A DNA stretch of 64,000 nt from Symbiodinium natans (lineage: Eukaryota; Sar; Dinophyceae; Suessiales; Symbiodiniaceae), in NCBI GenBank assembly GCA_905221605.1, contig CAJNDS010002466.1, positions 345,501 through 409,500 of the forward strand, read 5' to 3'. This document shows positions 1 through 9,205 of the stretch, piece after piece. Every line of letters begins with the position of its first letter. The stretch's first letter is position 1. The translations under genes and the position numbers were made by a program. The notes under the pieces were generated by a model, which did not search any database, was not told the origin of the DNA, and saw only the letters and a program-made list of their open reading frames with translations.

Positions 1-878
1 GTTTAGGGTTTGGGGGTTAGGGTTTGAACCAGAAGCCTTAGACCTAGCACCTTCCCTAGATCCACCATGCGCACGGTCGCCACTTTAGGCTCACCGGTCA
101 GGCGGTCCCTCCAGGTTGTCGTTGCTTTCTTGAGGGGTTCCAAGAAGGAGATGTTTCTTGTTCCTAAACCCTAAACCCGAAACCTTCAACCCAAAACCTC
201 ATAAGGTTGAGGGAGTTCCCTGGGTTGGCCTACTACAATGGAATTGAAACAGTTAGGCTTCTTGGCGCACAATATAATATAGGGTGCTTTTGGCAAGTAG
301 CACGCAAAACGCATTGTCGAATCCCTCAAGAGTTTAGGGTCTAAGGTTTAGGGTCTTAGGCTATAGGGCAGGTGTCTGCGGGTGCAGAGTCGGTTTCATT
401 GGTTCTGGAGGAGGAGGACTATTCACCAACACAGTCTTGGGAAGCCCTGAACGGAATGAGCTTGATGCGCCAGGGAACGACCCATATATCATCTTATGCC
501 TTAAACCGTACACCTATGCAAGTCCTAAACCCGAAACAACAGGCTCTGCAGCATGTTCAGTTCGGCAAAGCCCCAAACCCTAAACCCTAAACCCTGATTC
601 CAAACCTTGAACCCTTGGCTTGTGCGGGCATGGGCGCCGATGCATCTTTCGGCTAGCCTTCTCTCTCCTGCAGAGCGGGTCTCAGTGTCCATAGCGCTCA
701 GAAGCTGTTCAGAGCCACTTAGATTCTCTTCAGACCCTTTATGATAAGCCTTTGAGGGGTTGAACCCTCGTTGGCCTTGAAGTGGGCTTCTCGGGGGGCT
801 CCGGATGCTTGGGACTTTGGCACAGTCTCGGGGCTATTCTGCCGGCATTTTGCGGTTTCGGGCTGAGGGTCTGTTTAA
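1..878. other. Non-genic stretch with short telomere-like tracts
   Basis: TTTAGGG-type tracts lie at 1-27 and 332-365, CCCTAAA-type tracts at about 168-200 and 566-597. The sequence between them is unique and I recognise no gene in it. The 72-codon frame at 372-590 ends in codons made by the heptamer and is probably chance. A pyrimidine run ending in CTGCAG at 673 looks like a splice acceptor, but nothing convincing follows. Confidence 0.5.
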
Positions 879-948
879 TATAGGGTCTTAATATAGTTAC
901 ACAGGGACGATACGGGAATAACTATTTGTCACTATTCCGACCCCTATA
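879..948 (+). mobile_element. MITE-like element, family A (short copy)
   Basis: Starts TATAGGGTC and ends GACCCCTATA, an imperfect terminal inverted repeat. The interior (ACAGGGACGATACGGGAATA and ACTATTCCGACCCC) matches the family A copies at 2261-2364 and 13595-13705. At 70 bp it lacks the GAATAGGGTTTT segment of full copies, so it is internally deleted. Confidence 0.6.
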
Positions 949-993
949 TGGCTTTGCATTTTAATGGGGAGGCGCGCGACAGGTGTTGGGGTC

Positions 994-1099
994 GGGGTAT
1001 GTTTCGCGGGTATGTTTCGCGGGTATGTTTCGGGGTATGTTTCGGGGTATTATTCGGGGGTATGTTTCGGGGCATGTTACGAGGCATGTTTCGCAGGTG
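994..1099 (+). repeat. Degenerate minisatellite, ~13-15 bp unit
   Basis: About seven tandem copies of a GGTATGTTTCGSGG-like unit. Short ORFs on both strands here are products of the repeat. Confidence 0.75.
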
Positions 1100-1342
1100 T
1101 GCAACCCCGGTGCCCTTCTTAAACCTGAGCCCCCCCAAAAAAACAAACCCATATTAGAGTTGTTCGAGTTTAGGGTCGTTCCGGAGTTTTGTGGGTTTGA
1201 ATTATTCAGGGATTCAGAGGTTGAGGGTGTTTTGTATTCAGGGCACAGGGTTCGAGGCGGCACCAGGGCTTCGGGTTTGGGGAGGACTCCCTCCATCTTG
1301 CAAGCAGAAAAGTCTGCTTGCCTAAGATGGCTGCTTTAGGGT

Positions 1343-1684
1343 TTAAGTTTTAAACTTCAGGGTTTCAACTGCATGGCTCCAACTATCGAGCAACCCCTGC
1401 GCACGAGCCTTTTCTAAAACTGGGAACAACAAATCTTCAAACCCCTTAGATCCCGGATCCCTGAACCCTTTAAGACGTAAACCAGGCCTTACGTCTTCCG
1501 CTGTCAGCACAGGCCGCTTGACCGCTGGCGGAGTTGCAGGTGGCGCGGACTTTGGCGCCTCCATTGAGAGACTACTACCGCTATGCTTCCTTTTGTTCGT
1601 GTTACTACCATTACCACTACGACTGCGATTGCGATTGAGATTGTCCTTTGTCATTGTCACTTCATTTGCTTTCAACTGTAGCAC
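1343..1684 (-). CDS. Coding-like ORF, 113 codons, product unknown
   Basis: Open minus-strand frame in mostly non-repetitive sequence. The N-terminal part is Asn/Arg/Ser-rich (about residues 17-40). The middle contains PPAVKRPVLTAED, and the C-terminal half contains KGFEDLLFPVLEKARAQGLL, which looks like an amphipathic helix. A GTAAGG donor-like site follows TAED, so the true exon may end there and the rest may be intron. A second ATG at MEAPKSAPP has a better context than the first. The KRPV segment recurs in the island at 2079-2213 on the same strand, which supports a shared gene or an internal protein repeat. No family is recognised. Confidence 0.35.
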   Translation of the reverse strand: MLQLKANEVTMTKDNLNRNRSRSGNGSNTNKRKHSGSSLSMEAPKSAPPATPPAVKRPVLTAEDVRPGLRLKGFRDPGSKGFEDLLFPVLEKARAQGLLDSWSHAVETLKFKT

Positions 1685-1995
1685 TTGCTAGTTTAACTAC
1701 CTGCTATCTTCGCGATAGTCATCTTTTGGTTGCTAAAAACCTCAGCTATCTGCTGCCTTTCTTGTTACCAATAGCTCTGTTCCCAGCGTTGGCACCATTA
1801 TCTCTGAACATGTCAGTTCTGAACCGGGATATGGTTTGTTTAAACTCCGCACCTTAGACACCGTAAGCCCTTTTACCCGAAGACCGAGGTCCGACACACC
1901 ACACACTTTCAGAGCACAAGGAGCCCTACCCAGCAATGGAAGCATTCGGCAAAAAAGGACTTGACACTAGCCCTTGTAATTCCCAGTAAGGTATA
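1685..1995. other. Unique sequence, nothing recognised
   Basis: No telomere-like tract, inverted repeat or convincing reading frame seen. It separates the ORF at 1343-1684 from the array at 1996. Confidence 0.5.
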
Positions 1996-2078
1996 TGACC
2001 CTAAACCCTAAACCCTAAACCCTAAACCCTAAACCCTAAACCCTAAACCCTAAACCCTAAACCCTAAACCCTAAACCC
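1996..2078 (-). repeat. Telomere-like array, CCCTAAA orientation
   Basis: About eleven near-perfect CCCTAAA heptamers. It forms the left bracket of the island at 2079-2213. Confidence 0.95.
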
Positions 2079-2213
2079 TTTTGGGGTTCATCTGGTCTCC
2101 AAGGCCAGGCTTCCGTGCCTCTTCTGCTGGCTTTGGTGTCTCGGCAGCTTGGTTCACAGGCCGCTTCGCCGCCGGGGCTGCGACAGGAGGAGATACCTGG
2201 GGAGGGCGGAATT
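2079..2213 (-). other. Bracketed GC-rich island, possible exon
   Basis: Left bracket CCCTAAA 1996-2078, right bracket TTTAGGG 2214-2256. On the minus strand a strong acceptor-like site (CCGCCCTCCCCAG, ending at 2197) is followed by an open frame containing AAKRPVNQAAETPKP. This resembles PPAVKRPVLTAED in the ORF at 1343-1684. The donor side is unclear: the first GT lies at the array junction. Exon status is inferred; the bracketing is seen directly. Confidence 0.4.
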
Positions 2214-2260
2214 AGGGTTTAGGGTTTAGGGTTTAGGGTTTAGGGTTCAGGGTTTAAAAA

Positions 2261-2364
2261 ATAGGGGCCTGAATAGTTAGAATAGGGTTTTTGGGAGCTT
2301 CTTGTAGTATTCTTACATAGGGACCACAAGTTGGAAGACTGCTTTTAACTCTTCCGACCCCCTA
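2261..2364 (+). mobile_element. MITE-like element, family A (104 bp)
   Basis: Begins ATAGGGGCCT and ends GACCCCCTAT (terminal inverted repeat ATAGGGG/CCCCTAT). The interior has the family signature TTAGAATAGGGTTTTTGGG, a GTAGTATTC block and AGGGACCACAAG. It sits directly beside the TTTAGGG tract 2214-2256. Confidence 0.8.
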
Positions 2365-2631
2365 TTTTGGGGGCTTTGGGAGCTTGAAAGTTGCTTCGTG
2401 TCTTTGGCGCCGAGGTGGTTCTGAATTCTTTGAGAGCCACGCCTGTTTTTGTTTGTTTCGGGTTTAGGGTTAGGGAACCGAACTCAACGAAATGGGTTAG
2501 GGGCTAAGGCCCGCAGTGTAGAAGCGTACGTTTGGGAAGGTTTTGGCAGGATTTGATTTGGGCTCAGGGCCAACTTTTTTTTTCTGCAGGGTTTAAGGTT
2601 GTCAGGCCTGAAGATACCCAGAAGCCCCAAA
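2365..2631. other. Inter-island sequence, nothing recognised
   Basis: Mostly unique sequence with a few single heptamers near 2460-2475. No ORF or element identified. Confidence 0.5.
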
Positions 2632-2726
2632 AACCCTAAACCCTAAACAAACCCTAAACCCTAAACCCTAAACCCCAAACCCTAAACCCTAAACCCGAAA
2701 CCCTAAACCCTAAACCCTCTTTACAG

Positions 2727-2805
2727 CCCCACGACCTGATCATGGCTGCGCTTCGCCGGCCAGCGGAAGTAGACCGTGATGGCCTGGGAGTCTGGGACAA
2801 GGGGG
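2727..2805. other. Bracketed island, possible 79-nt exon
   Basis: Left bracket CCCTAAA 2632-2718, right bracket TTTAGGG-like from 2812. Plus strand: acceptor CCCTCTTTACAG ends at 2726 and GT follows at 2806; the frame between reads PHDLIMAALRRPAEVDRD. Minus strand: acceptor-like CCCCCCTTGTCCCAG, frame SQAITVYFRWPAKRSHDQ, then CAG/GTCGTG. Both strands are plausible, so strand is left open. Confidence 0.4.
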
Positions 2806-2811
2806 GTTGAG

Positions 2812-3600
2812 GGAGTTTAGGAGGGTTTAGGGTTTAGGGATGTAGGGTTTAGGGGTTTAGGGTTTAGGGTTTAAGGATTCGGAGAATTTGGGGTTTAGGG
2901 AATTCTTGGTTTAGGTTAAGGGCTTAGGGTTTAGGGTTTAAGGATTTGGGGAATTAGGGGTTTAGGTTGAGAGTTTAGGGTTTGGGAGTCTAGGGATTAG
3001 GGGTAAGTTTGGGGTTTAGGAGTCTAGGGTTTCGGGGTTTCGGGTTTAGGGAGTTTAGGAGTTTAGGGTTTAGGGATTTAGGGTTTAGGGGTTTAGGGTT
3101 TAGGTTTAGGGTTTAAGGATTCGGAGAATTTGGGGTTTAGGGTTAAGGATTTAGGGAATTAGGGGTTTAGATTAAGGGCTTAGGGCATAGGGTTTAGGGT
3201 TTAAGGATTTAGGGAATTAGGGGTTTAGGTTAAGGGTTTAGGGTTTAGGAGTCTAGGGTTTAGGGTTTCGGGGTTTTAGGGCTTAGGGTTTAGGGGTTTA
3301 GGGTTTAGGGATTTAGGGTTTAGGGATTTAGGGTTTAGGGGTTTAGTGTTTAGGAGTCTAGGGTTTCGGGGTTTTGGGGCTCAGGGGTTTGGGGGTTTAG
3401 GAGTTTAGGGTTTAGGGGTTAGGGGTTTAGGAGTTTAGGGGTTTAGGGGTTTTGGGGTTTAGGGCTGAAGGTTTAGGAGTTTAGGGTTTCAAAGTTTTAG
3501 GGCTTAGGGGTTTGGGGATTGGGAGTTTAGGAGTTAGGGCTGAGGGTTTGGGGGGTTTAGGGGTTTAGGGGCTTAGCAGTTTAGGAGTTTACGGGTTAAC
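2812..3600 (+). repeat. Long degenerate TTTAGGG-derived tract
   Basis: Nearly 800 bp of TTTAGGG variants (TTTAGGGATT, TTTAGGGG, TTTAAGGATT, TTTCGGGG) with few perfect runs. Locally repeated blocks of ~60-70 bp (TTTAAGGATT-GGGGAATT, recurring near 2870, 2940, 3115 and 3205) show amplification of variants after the array was laid down. Confidence 0.9.
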
Positions 3601-3604
3601 ATGC

Positions 3605-3662
3605 ACAAACCCTACAAACCCTACAAACCCTACAAACCCTACAAACCCTACAAACCCTACCC
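3605..3662 (-). repeat. Variant array: nonamer CTACAAACC
   Basis: Six tandem copies of a 9-bp unit, i.e. TTTGTAGGG on the other strand: the heptamer with a two-base insertion, homogenised in this array only. Confidence 0.9.
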
Positions 3663-4026
3663 CCTAAACCCTAAACCCCAAACCCTAATGCCCAAAACCG
3701 GGTTTAGAGTTTGGGGTTAGGGTAGATGTTTCAGGTTTAGGGTTCACAATTTCAGGTTCAGGGTTTAAGGTTTAGGGCAGATAGGATGCTACCTTGGCAT
3801 AAGATGACTCACAGGGGGAGAGTTGGGCAAGAACCCAACCCTTAAACCCTAGAGCCCTTGCTGGCAAGGTTTAGGGCTTCGAAACCTAACCCTACACCCC
3901 AAACGCTGCACCCTAAACCCTAAACCCTAAACCCTGAACCCCTAATCCCCTAAACCCCAAATCCTAAACCCTAAACCCTAAACCCCAAACCCTAAACCCT
4001 AAACCCTAAACCTGGTTGTTTTGTAG

Positions 4027-4097
4027 TTGCTGCTGTTTAGCGGGCTGAGGGCGCACCAGCTATTGGAGGACCCAGGCTTGGCTGAGTTGAAAGAGAG
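4027..4097. other. Bracketed island, possible 71-nt exon
   Basis: Left bracket CCCTAAA 3890-4012, right bracket TTTAGGG 4102-4137. Plus strand: acceptor GGTTGTTTTGTAG ends at 4026 and AG/GTCGTAGGG follows 4097; frame LLLFSGLRAHQLLEDPGL. Minus strand: acceptor CTCTCTTTCAACTCAG, frame KPGSSNSWCALSPLNSSN, ending CCAG/GTTTAGGG exactly at the array. Splice-like signals exist on both strands. Confidence 0.4.
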
Positions 4098-4140
4098 GTC
4101 GTAGGGTTTAGGGTTTAGGGTTTAGGGTTTAGGGTTTGAG

Positions 4141-4857
4141 CTGAGAGGCTCGCGGTCGGCTCTCTGAATGGGGCTTGCCAAATAGGGGTACCAGAAATGG
4201 GAAGAAATGCTCCCTTGCTAGGTTTAGGTTGAAGGGCCTCTTTTTGTCGGAATTAGGTTTGTTTAGGGTGTAGGGTTCTCAACGTTCAGGAAAACTGTTG
4301 CCCCACCTGATCCGGTCTACTCGGAACCTTCGGCTCAGCATTGCCAAGAGTGCACGCCCGGATGGTTGCATGCCTAACGCATGTGATCGTTCGACGAATG
4401 CCTGGGCACTCCGTAGTCTCCCTTGAGGTGCCTTGGATCCGTAAGCTGTGCAGCAAGGAAACGTGAAGCTGGTGGCGGAGTCGGAGGCAAAGTGCGTCGC
4501 ACAGGGAACGTACGCACTCAGCTGGTCTCAAAAACAGGTCTCTCTCGCAAAGACGACCTCTCCCTTTCTTCTGTGCCAAACTCCGCTCGGATCGCAGCAC
4601 GTCGCCCACCAAGGTTGTGCCAAGGTCCTGACTGATAGAGGCTGACCCTTCCAGTTCTCTCTCTCTCTCTCTCTCTGATACGTGAGGTTTAGGGTTCCTA
4701 AGCACCTGCAAGGCAGTGAGGGTACTACGGAGAGTCCTAGTTGGGGTTTAATAGGAAAGTGAAGGGGCACAGGGGAGGATCCTACATGGGAGCCTTCTTC
4801 AAAGTAACCTGCAATTGGCAGCAGGCCTCGGGTTCCTAAGGTAGGGCTTGGGGTTGT
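4141..4857. other. Inter-island sequence with weak ORFs
   Basis: A 141-codon minus frame (4286-4711) and plus frames of 65-70 codons overlap here. A (CT)n run at 4658-4675 contributes ERERERE to the minus frame. No conserved domain is recognised and the two strands compete, so no gene is called. Confidence 0.35.
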
Positions 4858-4905
4858 AACCCTAAACCCTAAACCCTAAACCCTGAACCCTAAACCCTAA
4901 ACCCC

Positions 4906-5026
4906 AAAAACCTCGACATTGTCTTGTCCGGCGAGCTGCCGTCAGGTTTTGCTCGCTGCCCCGGTTGAAGGCCTCTTGCCTCGGCCGTGGAGCGAAGACC
5001 ACCGGGGAATTGATGCTTCTTTTTTA
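4906..5026. other. Bracketed island cut by a MITE
   Basis: Left bracket CCCTAAA 4858-4903; the right side runs into the family C element at 5027, and TTTAGGG-like sequence resumes at about 5160. Plus frame: VLLAAPVEGLLPRPWSED. Minus frame: STAEARGLQPGQRAKPDG, leading to CGAG/GTTTTTGGGG at the array. The MITE may have removed one splice site. Confidence 0.35.
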
Positions 5027-5148
5027 AAGCCTTATACTATACTCCCCTTAGAACCTTAATAAAAAGTAATATTTTTAAATATCCTCTTGGGCTTTATATA
5101 AACCAAAATAAAAAAAACATTTCCCAAGGGGTACATAGTATAAGGCTT
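5027..5148. mobile_element. MITE-like element, family C copy 1
   Basis: Ends are inverted: AAGCCTTATACTAT on the left, ATAGTATAAGGCTT on the right. The AT-rich interior (CCTTAATA, ATATTT, TCCTCTTGGG, TTTATATA) aligns along its length with the element at 23629-23733. A second copy with the same interior supports a transposed element rather than a chance hairpin. Confidence 0.8.
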
Positions 5149-5155
5149 GGGGTTT

Positions 5156-5441
5156 GATTTGGGTTTAGGGTTTGGGGTATAGCGCCGAAGGTTAGGGTTG
5201 AACGTCCAAAGGGGACCCCGTGATATAGACCCCCGTTGTATCTTCAGAACCCTTTAAACAAGGCTTAAGGGACCATATGAAGGGCCCATGATTCTACCCT
5301 TAGAAACTCCCTAAACCCTCCTCAGGCTTGCGACGTCCAAGCGTGGGAATCTCATCAAATGAAAATCTAAGAGGAACCTAGGAGTGCTTTGAAGGGGCCT
5401 ATAAGGGAACCTAAACCCTCGAAGGGGGAGTAAGGGCCTAC
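5156..5441. other. Inter-island sequence, nothing recognised
   Basis: Short TTTAGGG-like start (5158-5180), then unique sequence. No ORF of note. Confidence 0.5.
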
Positions 5442-5542
5442 TAAAGGGGCCGGAAGAGTTACGAACAGTACTCCCTTATGGCCCCTATAGAATGATGCGA
5501 TAATAAACGCCCAAGACCCTATTCAAACTATTAAGGCCCCTA
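5442..5542 (-). mobile_element. MITE-like element, family A, minus orientation
   Basis: The reverse complement starts TAGGGGCCTTAATAG and contains TTGAATAGGGTCTTGGG, TATTATCG and ATAGGGGCCATAAGGG, matching the copy at 13595-13705. The right end abuts the CCCTAAA tract at 5541. Confidence 0.75.
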
Positions 5543-5605
5543 AACCCTAAATTCTAAACCCTAAACCTTAAACCTTAAACCCTAAACCCTAAACCCTAAA
5601 CCCCC

Positions 5606-5717
5606 AAAACCCTGTTCTACTCTGAGTCCTAGGAATCTCCTCGACTTGGGAACTGCCCCACCCGAAGCCCCAAGCAACAACTTCAAGGCCGCCTAAGTTC
5701 CCGGTGCCGAATTGGCT
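5606..5717. other. Bracketed island, possible exon
   Basis: Left bracket CCCTAAA 5541-5605, right bracket TTTAGGG 5718-5820. Plus frame after CTGAGTCCTAG: ESPRLGNCPTRSPKQQLQ, with CCG/GTGCCG downstream. Minus frame: GLEVVAWGFGWGSSQVEE. Strand unresolved. Confidence 0.35.
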
Positions 5718-5743
5718 AGGGTTTAGGGTTTAGGGTTTAGGGT

Positions 5744-5775
<32 letters not shown>

Positions 5776-5925
5776 GTTTGAGGGTTTGGGGTTTAGGGTT
5801 TAGGGTTTAGGGTTCAAGGTTTTCGGCGCCAACGGTCCATGTCGTGAAATTGGCGAACCCCAAGCCCTAAACCCTGAACCCTAAACCCTGAACCCTAAAC
5901 CCTAAACCCTAAACCCTAAACCCCT
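5718..5925. repeat. Compact inverted pair of telomere-like arrays
   Basis: TTTAGGG/TTGAGGG repeats (5718-5820), about 40 bp of other sequence, then CCCTAAA repeats (5859-5925). This is the shortest clear stretch between two islands (~208 bp) and would fold into a simple stem-loop with a telomere-repeat stem. Confidence 0.85.
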
Positions 5926-6060
5926 TTGAAACACCGTGAGAGCGGCCCGTGCTCCAGGACGGCGTCCTCGACCCCCCAGCACTTCATCCCAAGCCGAATT
6001 CTGGGAAAAACCGCGCGTACGCTTCAAAGGAGGCCGGAAAGGAGAATATTTATACCATGG
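5926..6060. other. Unique island between two C-orientation arrays
   Basis: Both sides carry CCCTAAA-type repeats (5859-5925 and 6061-6215), an exception to the usual polarity. A plus frame is open throughout (contains RTASSTPQHFIPSRILGK). No family recognised. Confidence 0.35.
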
Positions 6061-6215
6061 CCCCTAAACCCTAAACCCCAAAAGCCCTATAAACCCTATA
6101 AGCCCTACAAGCCCTAACAACCCCTAAAAACCCTAAAAACCCTAAAAGACCTAAAAACCCTAAAAACCCTATAAACCCCATAAACCCGATAAACCCTATA
6201 AACCCTGCAGGCCCC
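6061..6215 (-). repeat. Variant C-orientation array with 8-9 bp units
   Basis: CCCTATAAA, CCCTACAAG, CCCTAAAAA and related 8-9 bp units rather than the heptamer. Confidence 0.85.
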
Positions 6216-6340
6216 CCGAAGCCCTAAATCCGACATCCCAAGCTGCGTAATCTCCGCCGCGGCCCGGCGCTCGCTGCCGCGGCAGCGGCGCAGCAACGCC
6301 GCGAGCTCCTTCGGGGATTTGGGGGGTTTCCGAGGCTTCA
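6216..6340. other. Bracketed, very GC-rich island
   Basis: Left bracket 6061-6215, right bracket TTTAGGG 6338-6410. Minus frame: KELAALLRRCRGSERRAA, continuing AEITQLGM. Plus frame: RRGPALAAAAAAQQRREL. Strand unresolved. Confidence 0.4.
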
Positions 6341-6379
6341 GGGTTTAGGGTTTAGGGTTTGGGGTTTAGGGTTTAGACT

Positions 6380-6616
6380 TCAGGGTTTAGGGTTTATAGG
6401 GTTTAGGCACAATCCGCGTGGAAGCCTCTGGGGTGGCAGGGTCGAGTTCGGAGGAGTGAACACAAAGCCCAAGACTAATTCCCTGAAGCTTAAGGCACGA
6501 AAGCCCAAACCCGACTCCATAAATTCTTCCCGAAACACCGACTTTGCTAAATCATGCAGTACTTGCTGCTCCACAGGCCCAAAAAGACGCCTTACTCCCC
6601 GAAGCCTCCACGACAA
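6380..6616 (-). CDS. Coding-like ORF, 78 codons, product unknown
   Basis: Minus-strand frame beginning MSWRLRGVRRLFGPVEQQ and continuing LHDLAKSVFREEFMES, helical in character. The last ~10 codons are telomere-like sequence (INPKP), so the true end is probably a splice site or truncation upstream. The start codon is not supported by anything except position. It lies inside an inter-island stretch, on the same strand as the ORF at 1343. Confidence 0.3.
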   Translation of the reverse strand: MSWRLRGVRRLFGPVEQQVLHDLAKSVFREEFMESGLGFRALSFRELVLGFVFTPPNSTLPPQRLPRGLCLNPINPKP

Positions 6617-6863
6617 CCTCGCATGACCTCCTCAATTCTTGGGTCGCTCAAAGGTTCGGGGTTGAGGGCTTAGGGTCTTTGGATTCAAAAGTTTAGGGAC
6701 CCAAACTCGAAACTCAAACCCTCAACCAACAAACCCCAAACCCTGAACCCGCACCCTACACCCTGAACCCGTAAACCCCTAAACCCTAAACCCTAAACCC
6801 TAAACCCCTAAACCCCTAAACCCCCAAACCCCCTAAACTCAAGCAACAAACCGCCCCCTGCAG

Positions 6864-6942
6864 CGACCTCCGGGGGTAGGTGCTCCGAAATCCCGTCGCC
6901 TCGCGGCTTCGAAGCCCAGCTTCGGAGTTCCGAGGCTTTATG
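6864..6942 (+). other. Bracketed island, possible 79-nt exon
   Basis: Left bracket CCCTAAA/CCCCTAAA 6778-6840, right bracket TTTAGGG 6958-7012. Acceptor ACCGCCCCCTGCAG ends at 6863; donor-like TTTATG/GTAGGCATAGGG starts at 6943. Frame between: RPPGVGAPKSRRLAASKP. Plus-strand splice signals are clearly better than minus here. Confidence 0.45.
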
Positions 6943-7012
6943 GTAGGCATAGGGCCCTAGGGGTTTAGGGTTTAGGGTTTAGGGTTTAGGGTTTAGGGTT
7001 TGGGGTTTAAGG

Positions 7013-7349
7013 TTCATGCTTGGTGTTTGTAGGGTATATAGGGCTTAGGGTTTAGGGTCGGGTTGAGGGGTTGAGGGACCCTAGGTCTTTTAACTATAGG
7101 TGCTAGACAGGGTTTTCTTAGACACAAAAGGGTTACATATGTATGTGTGTGTGTGTGTGTTCATATAGGGCTTTATAAAGGTTGAACAGTGAAGCCTTGC
7201 CCGCTGTAGCTTGTGACTACGTCTCGGCTTTGCTCGCCCGGAGGCGGTTTGAGCGGCGTCACCTCGTCGAACACGACGCAGGGGGGGGGGGGGGGGGGGG
7301 GAGGGCGCGGCACCCTAAACCCTAACCCTCTACCCTCTAAACCCTAAAG
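7013..7349. other. Inter-island sequence with GT repeat and poly-G tract
   Basis: (GT)n at about 7143-7160 and a run of 21 G at 7281-7301. Just left of the poly-G, 7195-7280 reads open on minus (contains DEVTPLKPPPGEQSRDVV); there the poly-G would be a C-rich tract upstream of an acceptor-like GACGAG. CCCTAAA-like repeats close the stretch at 7310-7349. Confidence 0.45.
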
Positions 7350-7459
7350 TTGACCATGAGGGTGGCGCGGTTGGCCATTGACTTCATTCTGTGGAGCCCG
7401 CATGAACACCACTGGGAGAGCTTCGTGTGGACCCATGGCCAGTTAAAACGCCGGCTCAG
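7350..7459. other. Bracketed island, possible exon
   Basis: Left bracket is CCCTAAA-like ending AAAG at 7349; the right side is GGGTTTCAGAGTTTAGG. Plus frame: MRVARLAIDFILWSPHEH then WESFVWTHGQLKRRL. Minus frame: MGPHEALPVVFMRAPQNE. Both are fully open. Confidence 0.4.
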
Positions 7460-8067
7460 GGTTTCAGAGTTTAGGAGGTAGGCAGCACATCTGGGGCTTT
7501 GGGAGTAGGTGGCAGGGTGCTTAGGAGGGTTTAAGCCCTCCAGACAAAACCCTAAACCCTTTAGCCTAATCCCTAAACGCCGGATTGCTGCAAGGGATTT
7601 GGGAGGCTCACGTGGCGGTGGGTAATCTTGCGCGCTCTGGGGATTACAGCGGTCAGGGGTTTTGGGTAGGAGGGTTTCGACCGTAGAGGTTTTGGGGTTT
7701 CAAGAGTTTGCAGAAGTTCAAGAGTTCAGGGTCTCAACAGTTTCAAGAGTTCAGGGCTTTAGTGATTTGAGCCTTGGGGTTAAGGCGCAAAGCAAACTGA
7801 CTTGTCCTTTACACGGGCTGGTTCTTAGAAGGGAATGACAGAGTTAGGGCCCTATGTAATCCTCAGCTCCCAACATCAAGCGCCGGTTTTGGGGTTTAGG
7901 GTTTAGGGCGCCCTCCTCAGCTTCCGTGCTGAACCTTAGGCCCAAAAAGCAAAGCCCTAAGGATTGGGGTTTAGGGTTTAGGGTTTTAGGGTTTTAGGGT
8001 TTAGGGTTTTAGAGTTTTAGAGCTTTAGAGTTTTAGAGTTTTAGAGTTTAGGGTTTAGGGTTTAGGG
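7460..8067. other. Inter-island sequence with AG/TTTAG-rich repeats
   Basis: Mostly unique sequence. TTTAGGG/TTTTAGGG and TTTAGAG variants dominate 7966-8067 (units GGGTTTTA and GAGTTTTA). No gene recognised. Confidence 0.5.
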
Positions 8068-8150
8068 TTACCTTGCCGGAGATGAGAGGATCTGCAGACG
8101 CAGGACGTCTCGTGTGGACTGGTCAGTGCTTGGTTGGTGAAGCGACTCAC

Positions 8151-8254
8151 CAATCTGCGGTTGCTCTGACTGACAACAGCACCTGTTCGCGCTCAGAAAC
8201 GGTCTGTATGGCCAGACGCACGAAATCTTCCATAGGCGGCGCTTGAGCGGCCAT
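8151..8254 (-). CDS. Possible first exon, product unknown
   Basis: On minus an ATG at 8254 opens a frame MAAQAPPMEDFVRLAIQT continuing VSEREQVLLSVRATAD, then a consensus donor GTGAGT (complement of 8145-8150). Frame, start codon and donor together look like a coding first exon (34 codons plus 2 nt). A competing minus frame (8068-8283) is also open. Downstream exons were not identified and no family is recognised. Confidence 0.35.
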
Positions 8255-8519
8255 GTCTCCATCGCCGAAAGATCACCGATCATGCGTCACAGTGTTTCTA
8301 GGGGTAACAGCTTGTCTATCGCACAGACTACCCATGAAAAACACGAACCTGTGCAGTATCCTGCGCCCTAGACTGTCCAAAGCCCGAAACCCTAAGCGAT
8401 CTGGAACCTTAAACCCCCAATAACTGTCCTAAACCGGAAGCCGCAAGAACCAACCGAAATCGGCGGCCCTAGATTTCAATCCTTCACCTAATCAACTCTG
8501 TCTGGCCCCATGTACGCCT
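8255..8519. other. Unique sequence, nothing recognised
   Basis: No repeat or convincing ORF. Confidence 0.5.
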
Positions 8520-8640
8520 GCACAAGCCCTAAACCCTAAACCCTAAACCCTAAATCCTAAATCCTAAACCCTAAACCCTAAACCCTAAACCCTGAACCCT
8601 AAACCCTAAACCCTAAACCCTGAACCCTGAACCCTAAAGT

Positions 8641-8728
8641 CGCAAGCTTCTTCCGAGGCCCCTGGCAGTAGAGCGCCAAAGCCACGTGGGATCGGTCCAG
8701 CCACACTGTTCGAACCTGCAGAAGGAGC
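8641..8728. other. Unique island between two C-orientation arrays
   Basis: CCCTAAA arrays at 8526-8638 and 8732-8780 flank it on both sides, an exception to the usual polarity. Confidence 0.35.
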
Positions 8729-9063
8729 AGCCCTAAACCCTAAACCCTAAACCCTAAACCCTAAACCCTGAACCCTAAGCACCCTGAACCCTGAACCCGG
8801 AACCCTGATGCCCGAACACCGAACGCTAAATACCCTGAAAGTATTTGGGGTAGGGCTTATGGGGTTGAAAGGGTTAGGTTTTGGGGTTCTGGGCCGGGTT
8901 TAGGGCTGAGGGGAAAGAGCCTTTGGACATTAGCGTGTTGAGGGCTTGAGGCTTAGAGCCTCGAAGGTGTAGGGTGTTTCCGCCTTAAGTGTCGTACACG
9001 CCCTCCTGCCCCCGGAGAAAAGCCGATGTTCTCAGAACTTCACAGGGATAATGATCCCCAAGG

Positions 9064-9182
9064 CGCCCTAAACCCCTAAACCCCTAAACCCCTAAACCCC
9101 TAAACCCCTAAACCCCTAAACCCCTAAACCCCTAAACCCCTAAAACCCTAAACCCCTAAACCCCTAAACCCCTAAACCCCTA
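9064..9182 (-). repeat. Octamer variant array CCCCTAAA
   Basis: About 15 copies of CCCCTAAA (TTTAGGGG), one irregular copy, followed by three ordinary heptamers. It forms the left bracket of the island at 9206. The octamer recurs in the opposite orientation at 23173-23277. Confidence 0.95.
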
Positions 9183-9205
9183 AACCCTAAACCCTAAACC
9201 CTAAA

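Noticed and set aside
4423-4645. Possible Copia-type RNase H (ESEAKCVAQGTYALSW)
   Set aside because: Only a loose resemblance to the EAEY region; upstream and downstream residues do not follow the family pattern and the minus strand is equally open.
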